Assembly: GCA_004195435.1 (NCBI GenBank)
Contig: PSPM01000018.1
Location: 1-9,695 of the forward strand
DNA: 9,695 nt
Direction of reading: 5' to 3'
Source: Candidatus Parvarchaeota archaeon
GTDB lineage: Archaea > Nanobdellota > Nanobdellia > Pacearchaeales > GW2011-AR1
A model generated the notes under the pieces. That model searched no databases. It was not told the DNA's origin and was given only the letters and a program-made list of their open reading frames with translations. The translations under genes were made by a program, and so were the position numbers. Below are positions 1 to 6,428 of this stretch, in pieces. Each line of letters begins with the position of its first letter. Position 1 is the stretch's first letter.

Positions 1-73
1 TTTAAAAGATATAGAAACTGAATCAAAAGGAATAGGGAGGAAAAATGAATTATTGTCATGTAAATTATTCTAA
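1..73 (+). other. possible 3' end of an upstream gene
   Basis: Two readings are open at the left edge. Frame 1 ends after six codons (FKRYRN) at 19-21, leaving a normal short gap before the Shine-Dalgarno at 35-40. Frame 2 stays open to a TAA at 71-73, which would overlap the next gene by 29 bp. Either would fit an operon running into the pilin-like genes. The sequence visible is too short to choose between them or to name a product. Confidence 0.25.
35..40 (+). promoter_or_regulatory. Shine-Dalgarno for the first pilin-like gene
   Basis: GGGAGG lies four bases before the ATG at 45 and is complementary to the archaeal anti-Shine-Dalgarno. It fixes the start at 45 rather than at the later in-frame ATG that precedes the hydrophobic segment. 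No TATA box is visible in the 44 bases available, so the gene is probably co-transcribed with something upstream. Confidence 0.7.
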
Positions 74-566
74 AAGGGGTCAAATAAAAATCCAGCAGAT
101 GGCCTTTGTTCTTGTAGCAATTATGATTTTCTTTTCTTTTGCAGCTTTGTTTTATTTTTCTTTGAGTGTTTCTAAATTAAAGGGAGATGCTGAAGATTTG
201 AGAGAAAAGGAAGTTAAAGAAACGGTTAGAAGATTGGCTGGAAGTCCTGAATTTTCTTGGACAGTTTATGATTGTCCAACTTGCATAGATTTAGATAAAG
301 TAATGGTCTTGAAAGATTTAGAAAGTTATAATGGTTTTTGGAAGAGAATTCCGTTGTTAAAAGTTGAAAGGGTTTATCCCAGATATGAAAATGGTGAATG
401 TACAAGAGATAAATATCCTGAATGTGATAAAATAACAATAATAGAAACTGGTGAAAATGTAATTGCTTATTCATCTTTTGTTTCTCTCTGTAGATATGAT
501 AATTTAATAGATTCTGAAAGATGTGAACTTGGTAAATTAATAATGGGATTTGAAACAATACAATGA
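45..566 (+). CDS. type IV pilin-like envelope protein, cysteine-rich
   Basis: The 173-residue product begins with a short basic leader containing KRGQIKIQQM (residues 10-19), followed by one hydrophobic helix (about 20-42) and a soluble extracytoplasmic domain. This is the layout of archaeal class III signal peptides, which a prepilin peptidase cuts near the KRG/Q junction so that the helix packs into a filament core. The usual Glu at +5 of the mature protein is a Gln here, so it may be a minor pilin or a pilin-like membrane protein. Six cysteines follow the helix (77, 80, 119, 127, 149, 160), suggesting up to three disulfides. The start is supported by the GGGAGG site at 35-40. The stop overlaps the next start (ATGA), so the two are translationally coupled. 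The filament or adhesin role is an inference from the N-terminus and pairing; the globular part is not recognised. Confidence 0.75.
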   Translation: MNYCHVNYSKRGQIKIQQMAFVLVAIMIFFSFAALFYFSLSVSKLKGDAEDLREKEVKETVRRLAGSPEFSWTVYDCPTCIDLDKVMVLKDLESYNGFWKRIPLLKVERVYPRYENGECTRDKYPECDKITIIETGENVIAYSSFVSLCRYDNLIDSERCELGKLIMGFETIQ

Positions 567-1075
567 AATCTAAAAAAGCGCAGGAAGAAATTGTTGGATT
601 CGTTCTGATAATGGTCATAGTAGCTGTAGGTTTCTTGATATTCTTAGGCTTTAATCTTAGACAAGGTATTACGACTACTGAAGAAAGTTTTGATTTACAT
701 CAGTTTTTAGAAAGTAGTGTGGAATATACTACTGAGTGTTCCTTAAGGTATGAAAAAGATTTTGCTAAATTGGGTGATCTATTTGAATCTTGTTATTTGG
801 GAAAGACTTGTTTTGGTGGTCAGCAATCTTCTTGTGAGGTTTTAGAATCTACCTTGGAAGGAATATTTTCTGAAAGTTTTGTTATTGATCCTGAAAGTAA
901 ATATACTTCCTTTGAATTCGAATCTTATTTTGTTGAAGGAGAAGAAAGAGAAGAGATTTTTTCCTTAGATAAAGAAGGAGAATGTGGGGGAAAAATTATA
1001 GGTTCCACATATATTTTGCCGGCATTTCCTGGAAATATAGAAAACTCTTTGAAATTATGTATTGCTATAACTTAA
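563..1075 (+). CDS. second type IV pilin-like envelope protein
   Basis: A 170-residue protein with a short basic leader (MKSKKAQEEIVGF), one hydrophobic helix (about 9-31) and an acidic extracytoplasmic domain. KKA/QEE resembles the prepilin peptidase site of archaeal pilins, with Glu at +2 and +3 of the presumed mature end. Six cysteines (59, 77, 83, 91, 141, 166) match the number after the helix in the preceding protein, suggesting a matched pair that assembles together. The start ATG overlaps the upstream stop in ATGA, which is strong evidence for an operon and coupled translation. The last 11 bp overlap the 3' end of the convergent regulator gene. The exact structure (pilus, adhesin, or pseudopilin of a secretion machine) cannot be told from sequence alone. 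The prepilin-like N-terminus is seen directly; the function is inferred. Confidence 0.75.
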   Translation: MKSKKAQEEIVGFVLIMVIVAVGFLIFLGFNLRQGITTTEESFDLHQFLESSVEYTTECSLRYEKDFAKLGDLFESCYLGKTCFGGQQSSCEVLESTLEGIFSESFVIDPESKYTSFEFESYFVEGEEREEIFSLDKEGECGGKIIGSTYILPAFPGNIENSLKLCIAIT

Positions 1076-1424
1076 TCTGGATATTTAAAGAATCTATTAT
1101 AACAACTGGTTTTAATCTTTCTCTCTTTCCTGTTTTCTCTTTTAATAAGTCTATAAATCCAAATTTTTCTAAAAGCTTTATATCCTCGCTAACTGACTTA
1201 AAATCTCTATCTAATATCTTTGAAAGATCATAAATTGATTTTGGATTTTTTTCTTTTATTACATTTAGAATTCTTGCTTTTTCGTTTGATAATAATTTCC
1301 TCATTGTTGAGATTCCTTCAAAATCATAAGATTTCTTGTCTATAGAAGTTTTTTTGAAAAAGGGATTAAATTTTCCCCCCTCATTCTTAATTGTTATCTC
1401 TAAACTCTTAGTTTTTTTTGCCAT
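1065..1424 (-). CDS. HVO_A0114-type winged-helix DNA-binding protein
   Basis: A 119-residue cytoplasmic protein. Residues 1-40 are basic and poorly structured. Residues 46-90 give helices ending in a helix-turn-helix (KSIYDLSKILDRDFKSVSED, about 62-81; then a helix KLLEKFGFIDL), and 91-110 form a basic wing (KEKTGKRERLKP). The pattern 'SIxxLSxxLxRDxKxVxxDIxxLExxGxI' is that of the HVO_A0114 family of archaeal winged-helix proteins, some of which act as antitoxin-like partners of TumE-type toxins. No toxin-like partner gene is adjacent here, so it looks like a stand-alone regulator. The ATG has no Shine-Dalgarno but sits 26 bp from a TATA box (1447-1454), fitting leaderless transcription. It is divergent from the S-layer gene, so it could control that promoter region or itself; this is inference. 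Its 3' end overlaps the second pilin gene by 11 bp. Confidence 0.8.
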   Translation of the reverse strand: MAKKTKSLEITIKNEGGKFNPFFKKTSIDKKSYDFEGISTMRKLLSNEKARILNVIKEKNPKSIYDLSKILDRDFKSVSEDIKLLEKFGFIDLLKEKTGKRERLKPVVIIDSLNIQIKL

Positions 1425-1446
1425 TTTGTGATATATGTTTTTTTAT

Positions 1447-1456
1447 CTTATATATC
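1447..1456 (-). promoter_or_regulatory. TATA box of the winged-helix regulator gene
   Basis: Read on the minus strand this is GATATATAAG. The box centre lies about 26 bp before the ATG at 1424, so transcription should begin at or next to the start codon. The 22 bases between box and ATG contain no Shine-Dalgarno. Confidence 0.6.
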
Positions 1457-1491
1457 TTCAATATATCTTAAGTATTTATAGGTTTCTATTT

Positions 1492-1554
1492 CCTATATAT
1501 TGGATAAATCCCCCATATAGGCTAGCGAGCTAAAATAGATCTGCTCTAAGGGCC
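1492..1554. repeat. inverted repeats in the divergent intergenic region
   Basis: A perfect 7-bp inverted repeat, CCTATAT (1492-1498) and ATATAGG (1515-1521), flanks a 16-base centre. It abuts a second possible stem: GGCT (1520-1523) with GGCC (1551-1554, one T-G pair) and GAGC (1527-1530) with GCTC (1543-1546), separated by a small internal loop. The stretch is more GC-rich than its surroundings. It could be a protein-binding site between the two divergent promoters, or part of a small RNA. No function is shown. Confidence 0.4.
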
Positions 1555-1581
1555 AATTAATTATTAAGTAGTTGCATAAGC

Positions 1582-1589
1582 TTTATAAA
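1582..1589 (+). promoter_or_regulatory. candidate upstream TATA box of the S-layer gene
   Basis: TTTATAAA, preceded by AAGC. If used, the transcript would start near 1611 and have a leader of about 190 bases. It is the best TATA match in the region by eye. Confidence 0.4.
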
Positions 1590-1643
1590 TGAAATTGGGT
1601 CTAATAGTAGAAATTGCATAATATGTTACAAATGATACAAAGC

Positions 1644-1651
1644 TTTAAAAA
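1644..1651 (+). promoter_or_regulatory. candidate proximal TATA box of the S-layer gene
   Basis: TTTAAAAA, preceded by AAAGC. A start about 26 bp downstream falls near 1673, exactly at the first base of the hairpin series in the leader. It shares AAGCTTTA with the box at 1582. A third, weaker TATA-like stretch, CTATATATT, lies at 1688-1696. Confidence 0.4.
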
Positions 1652-1672
1652 TAAAATTTGAGATTTTAGATA

Positions 1673-1764
1673 ACTCTATACGAGTACTATATATTATCGC
1701 GTCATTTTTTGACGTGCGACGAGTTGTATTAAACAACTTCCCTTAAAGGGGGCTTGAAAAAGCT
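1673..1764 (+). promoter_or_regulatory. structured 5' leader of the S-layer mRNA (hairpin series)
   Basis: Five short stem-loops lie one after another. They are ACTC/GAGT (1673-1685); CGCGTCA/TGACGTG with a five-T loop and one G-U pair (1698-1716); GAGTTGT/ACAACTT with one G-U pair (1721-1739); CCC/GGG around TTAAA (1740-1750); and GCTT/AAGC closed by a GAAA tetraloop (1752-1763). The last two are directly adjacent. AACTC at 1672-1676 can pair either with GAGT at 1682 or with GAGTT at 1721, so two alternative folds exist. A role in mRNA stability or translation of a very abundant protein is plausible but inferred. Confidence 0.5.
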
Positions 1765-1783
1765 GTTAATGGTACAAAGTTGA

Positions 1784-1790
1784 AAGGGGG
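1784..1790 (+). promoter_or_regulatory. Shine-Dalgarno of the S-layer gene
   Basis: AAGGGGG ends eight bases before the ATG at 1799. Most other genes in the window lack such a site, so this gene appears to be translated from a true leader, whereas most of the others appear leaderless. Confidence 0.65.
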
Positions 1791-1798
1791 TTAAAAAA

Positions 1799-4462
1799 AT
1801 GAAATTTAATTTTAAAAAAATCGCGTCAGCTTTGACATCCACAGTATTGGTTGGATCTACAGTTGCTTTGGCTGCTGCTGCAAGTTATCCTGCACCTTTT
1901 GTAGAGAATGGAGCTGCAGACGTTGCTGTTGTATACGGTAGTGATATGGATATGGCTGCTGTAACTGATATAACTACTTCCTTAAGTAGTGCTCTTGGTG
2001 GCGGAACTGCTGCTGGAGCAAGTACTGAGGCTTATGGTCTATTTACAACTTCTACTCCACTTTTGTTAAACAAAAGTATTAATTCTGTTAGAACTACTGT
2101 ATCGGCTAGTAATATGCCAAATACTTTAGCAGATACAAGCTTTTCTGGAGATGTTGATGCTACAGTAACTTTCTCTATTGTTCCTGGAAATAATCCTAGA
2201 GTAATGTTCGCTAAAGAACCTACTAGTAGTGATGATCCAAATGTTGTTACTAAATTTAGTACTGCTTCTGGCAATGCTCTTTATAATGCAACAATTACTT
2301 TCAATAAAGCTGTTAATTTTACTCATGCAGATTCTGAAGGTGAGGAAATAACTTTATTTGGACAAGATTTTACAATTGCTAGTGCTACTGATAATACTAA
2401 TCTTATTATGTTTAAGTCTGCTAAAAAAGTATTCTTAACTGCTGGTGGAAGTAGTCCTAATCCTTCTGAAGTTGTTCAAATTGATGGTGAAACATATACT
2501 GTTGATTTAGTTTCTGCTTCTGATACTGCTGCGACTCTTAAAGTTACTGACTCTGCTGGAAATTCTGATCAAAAAGAAGTTAACGAAGCAGCTTCCAAGA
2601 AAATTGGAGGTATAGAAGTTTCTGTTAATACTGCTGATGAAAACACTGCTCTTAATGAAATTAGTGCAGATGTAATAGTTGGAGCTTCTAGAGTTAAGTT
2701 TACAGATGGATCTGAAGTAAAAGTTGGAACTGATGAAACTGTAATTGAGGGAACAAAAGTATGGTTTGGAGAAAATAATGGTCAACTGATCTATAAAAAT
2801 CTTACAAAAATGGTAATTTCTGTTTTTGGTTCAGATGGAAGTAGTGATGCATTAGTTTCTGGTGGTGAATTTGTTGATCCTGTTTTTGGTAATTTCAGAA
2901 TGATTTTACCTGGATTAAGCATAGAAACGGATGATACTGAAAATAGAGAAACTATCTCTATTGATACTTCTGGAAATGATAAAATGACTGTTGGTTTAAC
3001 AAATTGGCAAGGAAATTCACTTACAAGTTTTGAATGGCTAAACAATGAGTCTAGTGCTTGGGGTAAGGCATTCTTAGGAACTGCTGATGACCAAAGAATA
3101 ATGGTTCAAGAAATGGGTTTGATAAATGAAACTGGTTATGCTATGGTAGGTAATGAAGAAAATGGTTACCTAGTTAAGCTTTCAAGTATTACTAACTCTA
3201 CTGGAACTTCTGGAGCAGAATGGAATGATGATTCTGTCAAGTTCACAAATGTTTTTGATACAGGTCAAACTTGGGATACAGTTTTAACTTCTGAAGGTCT
3301 TGGTACTATTGATATTGGTGGAAGAAGTTATACAGTTAATTATGTTGATGATAAAAGTGGCAATAATAACGCTTATGCTAGACTTCAATGGGCAAGTGAT
3401 ACCACTGGTCAGGACATGGTTCTGTATCCAACAGTTGAAACTGGAAAAGGAGCAAACTTTGCTTTTTATGAGCCTTTAACTATTGCCTTGCAAAATTGGG
3501 ATGGTTCTAATAATAACGTTAGTAACTTTAAACTACCTGATGGAGATGGCTACACTTCTGTTTCTGTTGCTTTTGGAACTGGTGAAACTGTTGGTGCTGG
3601 AAACTTTTCTATTGGAGGTGTTGATGTAAATACGACTGCTACAGCTGGAAGTGAATCTACAACTGCTACTATTGGTAAACTTACCTATAATTTAAGTAGT
3701 TCTGGAACATTAAACAGCTTGAGAGTTCATTTGCAAGATGATGAAGGTTCCTTGATTACAAATCCTGGAATTGTTATTTTTGAAGAACAAGATGATGCTA
3801 ATAATTATGAAGCAATGATTATTCAAACATCTGGAGCTGGAGATTCCAATAATGGTATTGGTGTTAGTGATGTTGACTTTACATGGAATACTGATGCTGA
3901 TATGGTTGATGGAAGTGCTTATGGAGCTAGCGGTTTCCAAAGAGAAACTAGTGATAAGCTCTATGACATGATGGATGTTTGGGGAACTTTAGTTACTACA
4001 GACCAATCAACTTCTGATCAATATACTGCAGTTGTTAGTTATCCTGATGAACAGGTAAATGCTCAAGTATATTTTGATGCAATTTCTGCTGGAGAAGCAA
4101 CAAGTCTTGGAAGTGTAAGCGTTATGGATACTGAATTAGCATCCTCTGGTTTGCAAAGTAGAAACTTGATTGTAGTTGGTGGAAGTTGTGTTAATAGTGT
4201 TGCTGCGTCATTGTTAGGAAGTAGTAGTCCTATGTGTGGTTCTTCATGGACTGCCGCTACAGGAGCTGGTTCTGGACAATATGTAGTTCAAACATTTAAT
4301 AATCCAAATGCAGGAGCAAAAGTTGCTACTTTAGTTGCCGGTTGGGCTGCTGGAGATACGCAAAATGCTGCAACTTATTTGAGAACTCAATCAGTTGATA
4401 CATCTGTTGGTATGAAATACAAAGGTACTACAGGTACATCCGCGTCATTAGTAACAGAATAA
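1799..4462 (+). CDS. S-layer protein (methanogen/MJ-type family)
   Basis: An 887-residue secreted protein expected to form the cell-surface lattice. Residues 1-28 are a Sec signal peptide (basic KFNFKK, hydrophobic core, AAAA before SYPAPF). The YPAPFVENGAADVAVVYG start of the mature protein is typical of the N-terminal S-layer domain of Methanococcales-type S-layer proteins and their DPANN relatives. Near the C-terminus, NLIVVGGSCVNSVAASLLG (about 790-808) and VATLVAGWAAGDTQNAATYL match the S-layer C-terminal domain. The only two cysteines, 797 and 813, lie in that domain and probably form a disulfide. At least eleven N-X-S/T sequons suggest N-glycosylation. There is no C-terminal membrane helix or sorting tail, so retention must rely on lattice contacts or on another anchored protein. 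A long structured leader, a strong Shine-Dalgarno and an elaborate terminator fit very high expression. Family assignment is confident; the middle of the protein is not domain-assigned. Confidence 0.9.
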   Translation: MKFNFKKIASALTSTVLVGSTVALAAAASYPAPFVENGAADVAVVYGSDMDMAAVTDITTSLSSALGGGTAAGASTEAYGLFTTSTPLLLNKSINSVRTTVSASNMPNTLADTSFSGDVDATVTFSIVPGNNPRVMFAKEPTSSDDPNVVTKFSTASGNALYNATITFNKAVNFTHADSEGEEITLFGQDFTIASATDNTNLIMFKSAKKVFLTAGGSSPNPSEVVQIDGETYTVDLVSASDTAATLKVTDSAGNSDQKEVNEAASKKIGGIEVSVNTADENTALNEISADVIVGASRVKFTDGSEVKVGTDETVIEGTKVWFGENNGQLIYKNLTKMVISVFGSDGSSDALVSGGEFVDPVFGNFRMILPGLSIETDDTENRETISIDTSGNDKMTVGLTNWQGNSLTSFEWLNNESSAWGKAFLGTADDQRIMVQEMGLINETGYAMVGNEENGYLVKLSSITNSTGTSGAEWNDDSVKFTNVFDTGQTWDTVLTSEGLGTIDIGGRSYTVNYVDDKSGNNNAYARLQWASDTTGQDMVLYPTVETGKGANFAFYEPLTIALQNWDGSNNNVSNFKLPDGDGYTSVSVAFGTGETVGAGNFSIGGVDVNTTATAGSESTTATIGKLTYNLSSSGTLNSLRVHLQDDEGSLITNPGIVIFEEQDDANNYEAMIIQTSGAGDSNNGIGVSDVDFTWNTDADMVDGSAYGASGFQRETSDKLYDMMDVWGTLVTTDQSTSDQYTAVVSYPDEQVNAQVYFDAISAGEATSLGSVSVMDTELASSGLQSRNLIVVGGSCVNSVAASLLGSSSPMCGSSWTAATGAGSGQYVVQTFNNPNAGAKVATLVAGWAAGDTQNAATYLRTQSVDTSVGMKYKGTTGTSASLVTE

Positions 4463-4476
4463 GCTAAAACAAAAAA

Positions 4477-4529
4477 CTTTTTTTTCTTTTTTTTCTTTTT
4501 TTTCTTTTTTTTCTTTTTTTTCTTTTTTC
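4477..4529 (+). terminator. periodic T8C transcription terminator of the S-layer gene
   Basis: Fifteen bases after the S-layer stop codon begin five consecutive perfect 9-base units, each C followed by eight T (4477-4521), then one shortened unit C plus six T and a final C (4522-4529). Archaeal RNA polymerase terminates at T-runs in the non-template strand without needing a hairpin, so this should work as five or six terminators in series. The exact period also makes it a short tandem repeat that may vary in copy number. Confidence 0.8.
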
Positions 4530-4536
4530 ATTAAAT

Positions 4537-4544
4537 TTTTATAC
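4537..4544 (+). promoter_or_regulatory. TATA box of the 4565 gene
   Basis: TTTTATAC, directly after the S-layer terminator, with its centre about 25 bp before the ATG at 4565. The position indicates a leaderless transcript and a fresh start independent of the S-layer gene. Confidence 0.5.
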
Positions 4545-4564
4545 TCATTCAATTTTTGTAATAT

Positions 4565-5104
4565 ATGAGAAAAATTAATGTTCATGATTCTGAAAATAAA
4601 AAAGAAAAAAGATTGAAAATATTTTTTGGACTTTTTTTAATTTTTATAATGATTTTTAGTACTGCTGGTTTTGCCTTACTTAGTAGCAATCCTTCTAATC
4701 CTATTGAAGAAGAGGAACAAAATTATGATGGCAAATATTGGAATTATAATAGTGATGGTACAAACTTTTATTTCTCTAATCCTTTGGAATCTATCGATGA
4801 ATCTAGTATAAATATTGATAAAACATTAAATGATTATCTTGGAAAAGAATTATTTCTGGATATTAAAAATGAAGCTTTCTTGGAAGAATTAACTCTTAAC
4901 ATGGGAAGATATCCTAGTAGAATTCAACCTGTTTGTCTTGGAGAATGTGAGAAGGACCTTCCTGAAAAAACTTGTGAAGATAATTTAATAGTTTGGAAGG
5001 AATCTAAAAATAATCTTGTTTATCAATTAGATAATTGCATATTTATTGAAGGTGATTTGGTTTCGATAGACTCTTTTTTATATAAAATACTTGGTTTTAT
5101 ATGA
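4565..5104 (+). CDS. membrane-anchored extracytoplasmic protein, unknown function
   Basis: A 179-residue protein with a basic cytoplasmic tail (KKEKR, about 12-16), one membrane helix (about 17-40) and an acidic domain outside the cell. There is no clear signal-peptidase site, so the helix probably stays as an anchor. Four cysteines, 124, 128, 137 and 158, in the C-terminal third (PVCLGEC, KTCEDN, DNCIF) suggest two disulfides. There is no Shine-Dalgarno; a TATA box 25 bp upstream supports leaderless transcription and this start. The gene is followed after 37 bp by another single-helix, four-cysteine protein, and the pair resembles a gene pair I recall in Pacearchaeota/Woesearchaeota, though not one with a known role. 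A surface function alongside the S-layer is inferred from context only. Confidence 0.7.
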   Translation: MRKINVHDSENKKEKRLKIFFGLFLIFIMIFSTAGFALLSSNPSNPIEEEEQNYDGKYWNYNSDGTNFYFSNPLESIDESSINIDKTLNDYLGKELFLDIKNEAFLEELTLNMGRYPSRIQPVCLGECEKDLPEKTCEDNLIVWKESKNNLVYQLDNCIFIEGDLVSIDSFLYKILGFI

Positions 5105-5112
5105 TAGAAAAG

Positions 5113-5120
5113 TTTAAAAT
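5113..5120 (+). promoter_or_regulatory. TATA-like box before the 5142 gene
   Basis: TTTAAAAT has its centre 25-26 bp before the ATG at 5142 and only 22-23 bp before the ATG at 5139. This spacing favours the second of two adjacent ATG codons as the start, if the gene has its own promoter. Co-transcription with the upstream gene is also possible. Confidence 0.4.
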
Positions 5121-5141
5121 TGAATTATTATTTCTCGTATG

Positions 5142-5804
5142 ATGAAAAAGAAAAAGAAATTTACAAAAGAAAAATTAATTGAAAAAGATTTGATTAAAAT
5201 TGGACTTTTCCTCTTTTTTTTAGTTTTTATTTTTTATGTTTCTAGTTCATATTTTAAGAGCCTGAATGAATTCAAATATGAGGGATTGACATTTAATAAA
5301 GTAAAATATGGAAATATTCCTTTATTTCATCATTATTATTATATCGATGCTGGCCAAAGTAATTTGATTAAGTATAATCTTTATACTAGAACGGACCCTA
5401 GAACTAATGATTTTATTGTAGAAGGTGAAGATCTACTCATAGATATATCTAAGCCGTTGTATGTTTCTGTTAATGCTACTGGCCTGCAGAAATGTGAATA
5501 TAGTGTTGTGGGTGTATCTGATCTTACTTCTTTCTTATCTGATCATCAATTTAATATAAAGGGTGGAAATGTTAATTTCTTTGAAGCTTGGGCAAAGGGG
5601 CAAGAATGGATAACTTGTGAGAGTAAACAAGATTCTTCAGTTATAGAAATTTTTGAAGGTTTGGAAAATAAAATCTCAAAAGAAGGAAACTGTTTCAAAA
5701 TAGAAGTTGCAAATTGTGACATAATGAAAGCAGTTGATAAATTTAGAGTGCAACATATAATTGATGTTAGAAAGAATGGAAAATTTAAAAGAATTAGTTC
5801 TTAG
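5142..5804 (+). CDS. membrane-anchored extracytoplasmic protein, unknown function (partner of the 4565 gene)
   Basis: A 220-residue protein from the second of two adjacent ATGs (the first, at 5139, adds one Met). A very basic tail (KKKKKFTKEK) precedes one membrane helix (about 19-37), so most of the protein lies outside the cell. Four cysteines (118, 159, 184, 192) could form two disulfides, and NAT at about 111 is an N-glycosylation sequon. Motifs such as YNLYTRTDPRTNDFIVEG (about 78-95) and NCDIMKAVDKFRVQHIIDV (about 191-209) look like conserved blocks of an archaeal family whose function I do not know. It shares with its upstream neighbour the topology, the cysteine number and a Tyr/Phe-rich stretch after the helix; the two may be partners. 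The 3' end overlaps the convergent DedA gene by 11 bp. No enzymatic motif was seen. Confidence 0.7.
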   Translation: MKKKKKFTKEKLIEKDLIKIGLFLFFLVFIFYVSSSYFKSLNEFKYEGLTFNKVKYGNIPLFHHYYYIDAGQSNLIKYNLYTRTDPRTNDFIVEGEDLLIDISKPLYVSVNATGLQKCEYSVVGVSDLTSFLSDHQFNIKGGNVNFFEAWAKGQEWITCESKQDSSVIEIFEGLENKISKEGNCFKIEVANCDIMKAVDKFRVQHIIDVRKNGKFKRISS

Positions 5805-6420
5805 TTCTTCTTCCAGAAATTAAATAGATAGCGATTATCAGAATACATAATAACAAGAGAGACAATGTTATGAAAAATATATATCTCTTTACTAGTTCTA
5901 TATTTTCCCCAACTAAGTATCCTAAAAGGGTTAAAATTGTGACCCAAATTCCGGCCCCTAAGGAAGTAAAAAAACAAAATTTAGGTAAATTCATTCTTGA
6001 AAATCCGGCAGGTAAAGAAACTAATTGTCTAATTACTGGCAAAAGTCTCCCGGTAAAAGTTGTTATTTCTCCGTGTTTTCTGAAATATCTTTCCGATTTA
6101 ATCAAACCTTTTTTTCCTATGAAAAATATTTTTCCATACTTTAAAATTAATTTATTTACTGCTTTTCTTCCTATTTGTAGAGCTATAAAATAATTAATTA
6201 ATGCTCCTGCTAGGCTTCCAAGCAACCCCATAAGGATGATTATCCAAATAGACATCTTCCCAGAAGAAGCCAAAATTCCTGCAGGAATTAGCACTACTTC
6301 GCTTGGAAAGGGAATTATTGAACTTTCTATTAACATTAAGAGAAAAATCCCCATGTAATCTAGAGTTCCAACAAAATCTAAAAAGAAATTTAATATTTGC
6401 TCAAAAATCTGGATATTCAT
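5794..6420 (-). CDS. DedA-family (VTT domain) membrane protein
   Basis: A 208-residue multi-helix membrane protein of the DedA/SNARE-associated family. Hallmarks are ESSIIPFPSEVVLIPAG (32-48), the entrant-loop region with acidic residues E32 and E41; GRLLPVIRQLVSLPAG (124-139), with R125 and R131 spaced as the two essential arginines of bacterial DedA proteins; and a C-terminal helix pair. Known family members move phospholipids or polyprenyl-phosphate carriers across the membrane. In an archaeon with a glycosylated S-layer, recycling of dolichyl phosphate is an attractive but unproven role. Length is normal for the family. The ATG has no Shine-Dalgarno; a TATA box lies 25 bp upstream, but the frameshift-corrected archaeosortase frame ends only 8 bp away, so the gene may also be part of that operon. 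Confidence 0.9.
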   Translation of the reverse strand: MNIQIFEQILNFFLDFVGTLDYMGIFLLMLIESSIIPFPSEVVLIPAGILASSGKMSIWIIILMGLLGSLAGALINYFIALQIGRKAVNKLILKYGKIFFIGKKGLIKSERYFRKHGEITTFTGRLLPVIRQLVSLPAGFSRMNLPKFCFFTSLGAGIWVTILTLLGYLVGENIELVKRYIFFITLSLLLLCILIIAIYLISGRRTKN

Positions 6421-6428
6421 TGATAAAT

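Larger units (their letters stand above)
1425..1798. other. 374-bp divergent intergenic region before the S-layer gene
   Basis: No credible gene is present. From left to right it holds the minus-strand TATA box of the regulator (1447-1456), an inverted repeat CCTATAT/ATATAGG (1492-1498 and 1515-1521), an imperfect GC-richer stem-loop (1520-1554), three plus-strand TATA-like boxes (about 1582-1589, 1644-1651, 1688-1696), a row of small hairpins (1673-1764) and the Shine-Dalgarno of the S-layer gene. Short direct repeats also occur: AAGCTTTA at both of the first two TATA boxes, and TTGCATAA at about 1572 and 1614. Confidence 0.7.

Noticed and set aside
226..618. Minus-strand open frame of 130 codons opposite the first pilin-like gene
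   Set aside because: The sense frame has a Shine-Dalgarno, a prepilin-like N-terminus and an ATGA overlap with the next gene. The antisense frame has no recognisable protein features.
982..1233. Plus-strand open frame crossing from the second pilin gene into the regulator region
   Set aside because: It covers parts of two well-supported genes in other frames and has no ribosome-binding site or promoter.
1425..1798. Possible toxin gene partner for the winged-helix protein
   Set aside because: No open frame of suitable length or content was found in the spacer on either strand, and the genes on the other side are the convergent pilin-like genes.
4477..4529. Possible CRISPR-like or minisatellite array
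   Set aside because: The units are only nine bases, with no spacers. Position right after a stop codon and T-run composition fit a terminator better.
1065..5804. Two convergent gene overlaps of exactly 11 bp (1065-1075 and 5794-5804)
   Set aside because: The equal length is curious, but short stop-to-stop overlaps are common in compact archaeal genomes and the two sites share no notable sequence. Taken as coincidence.
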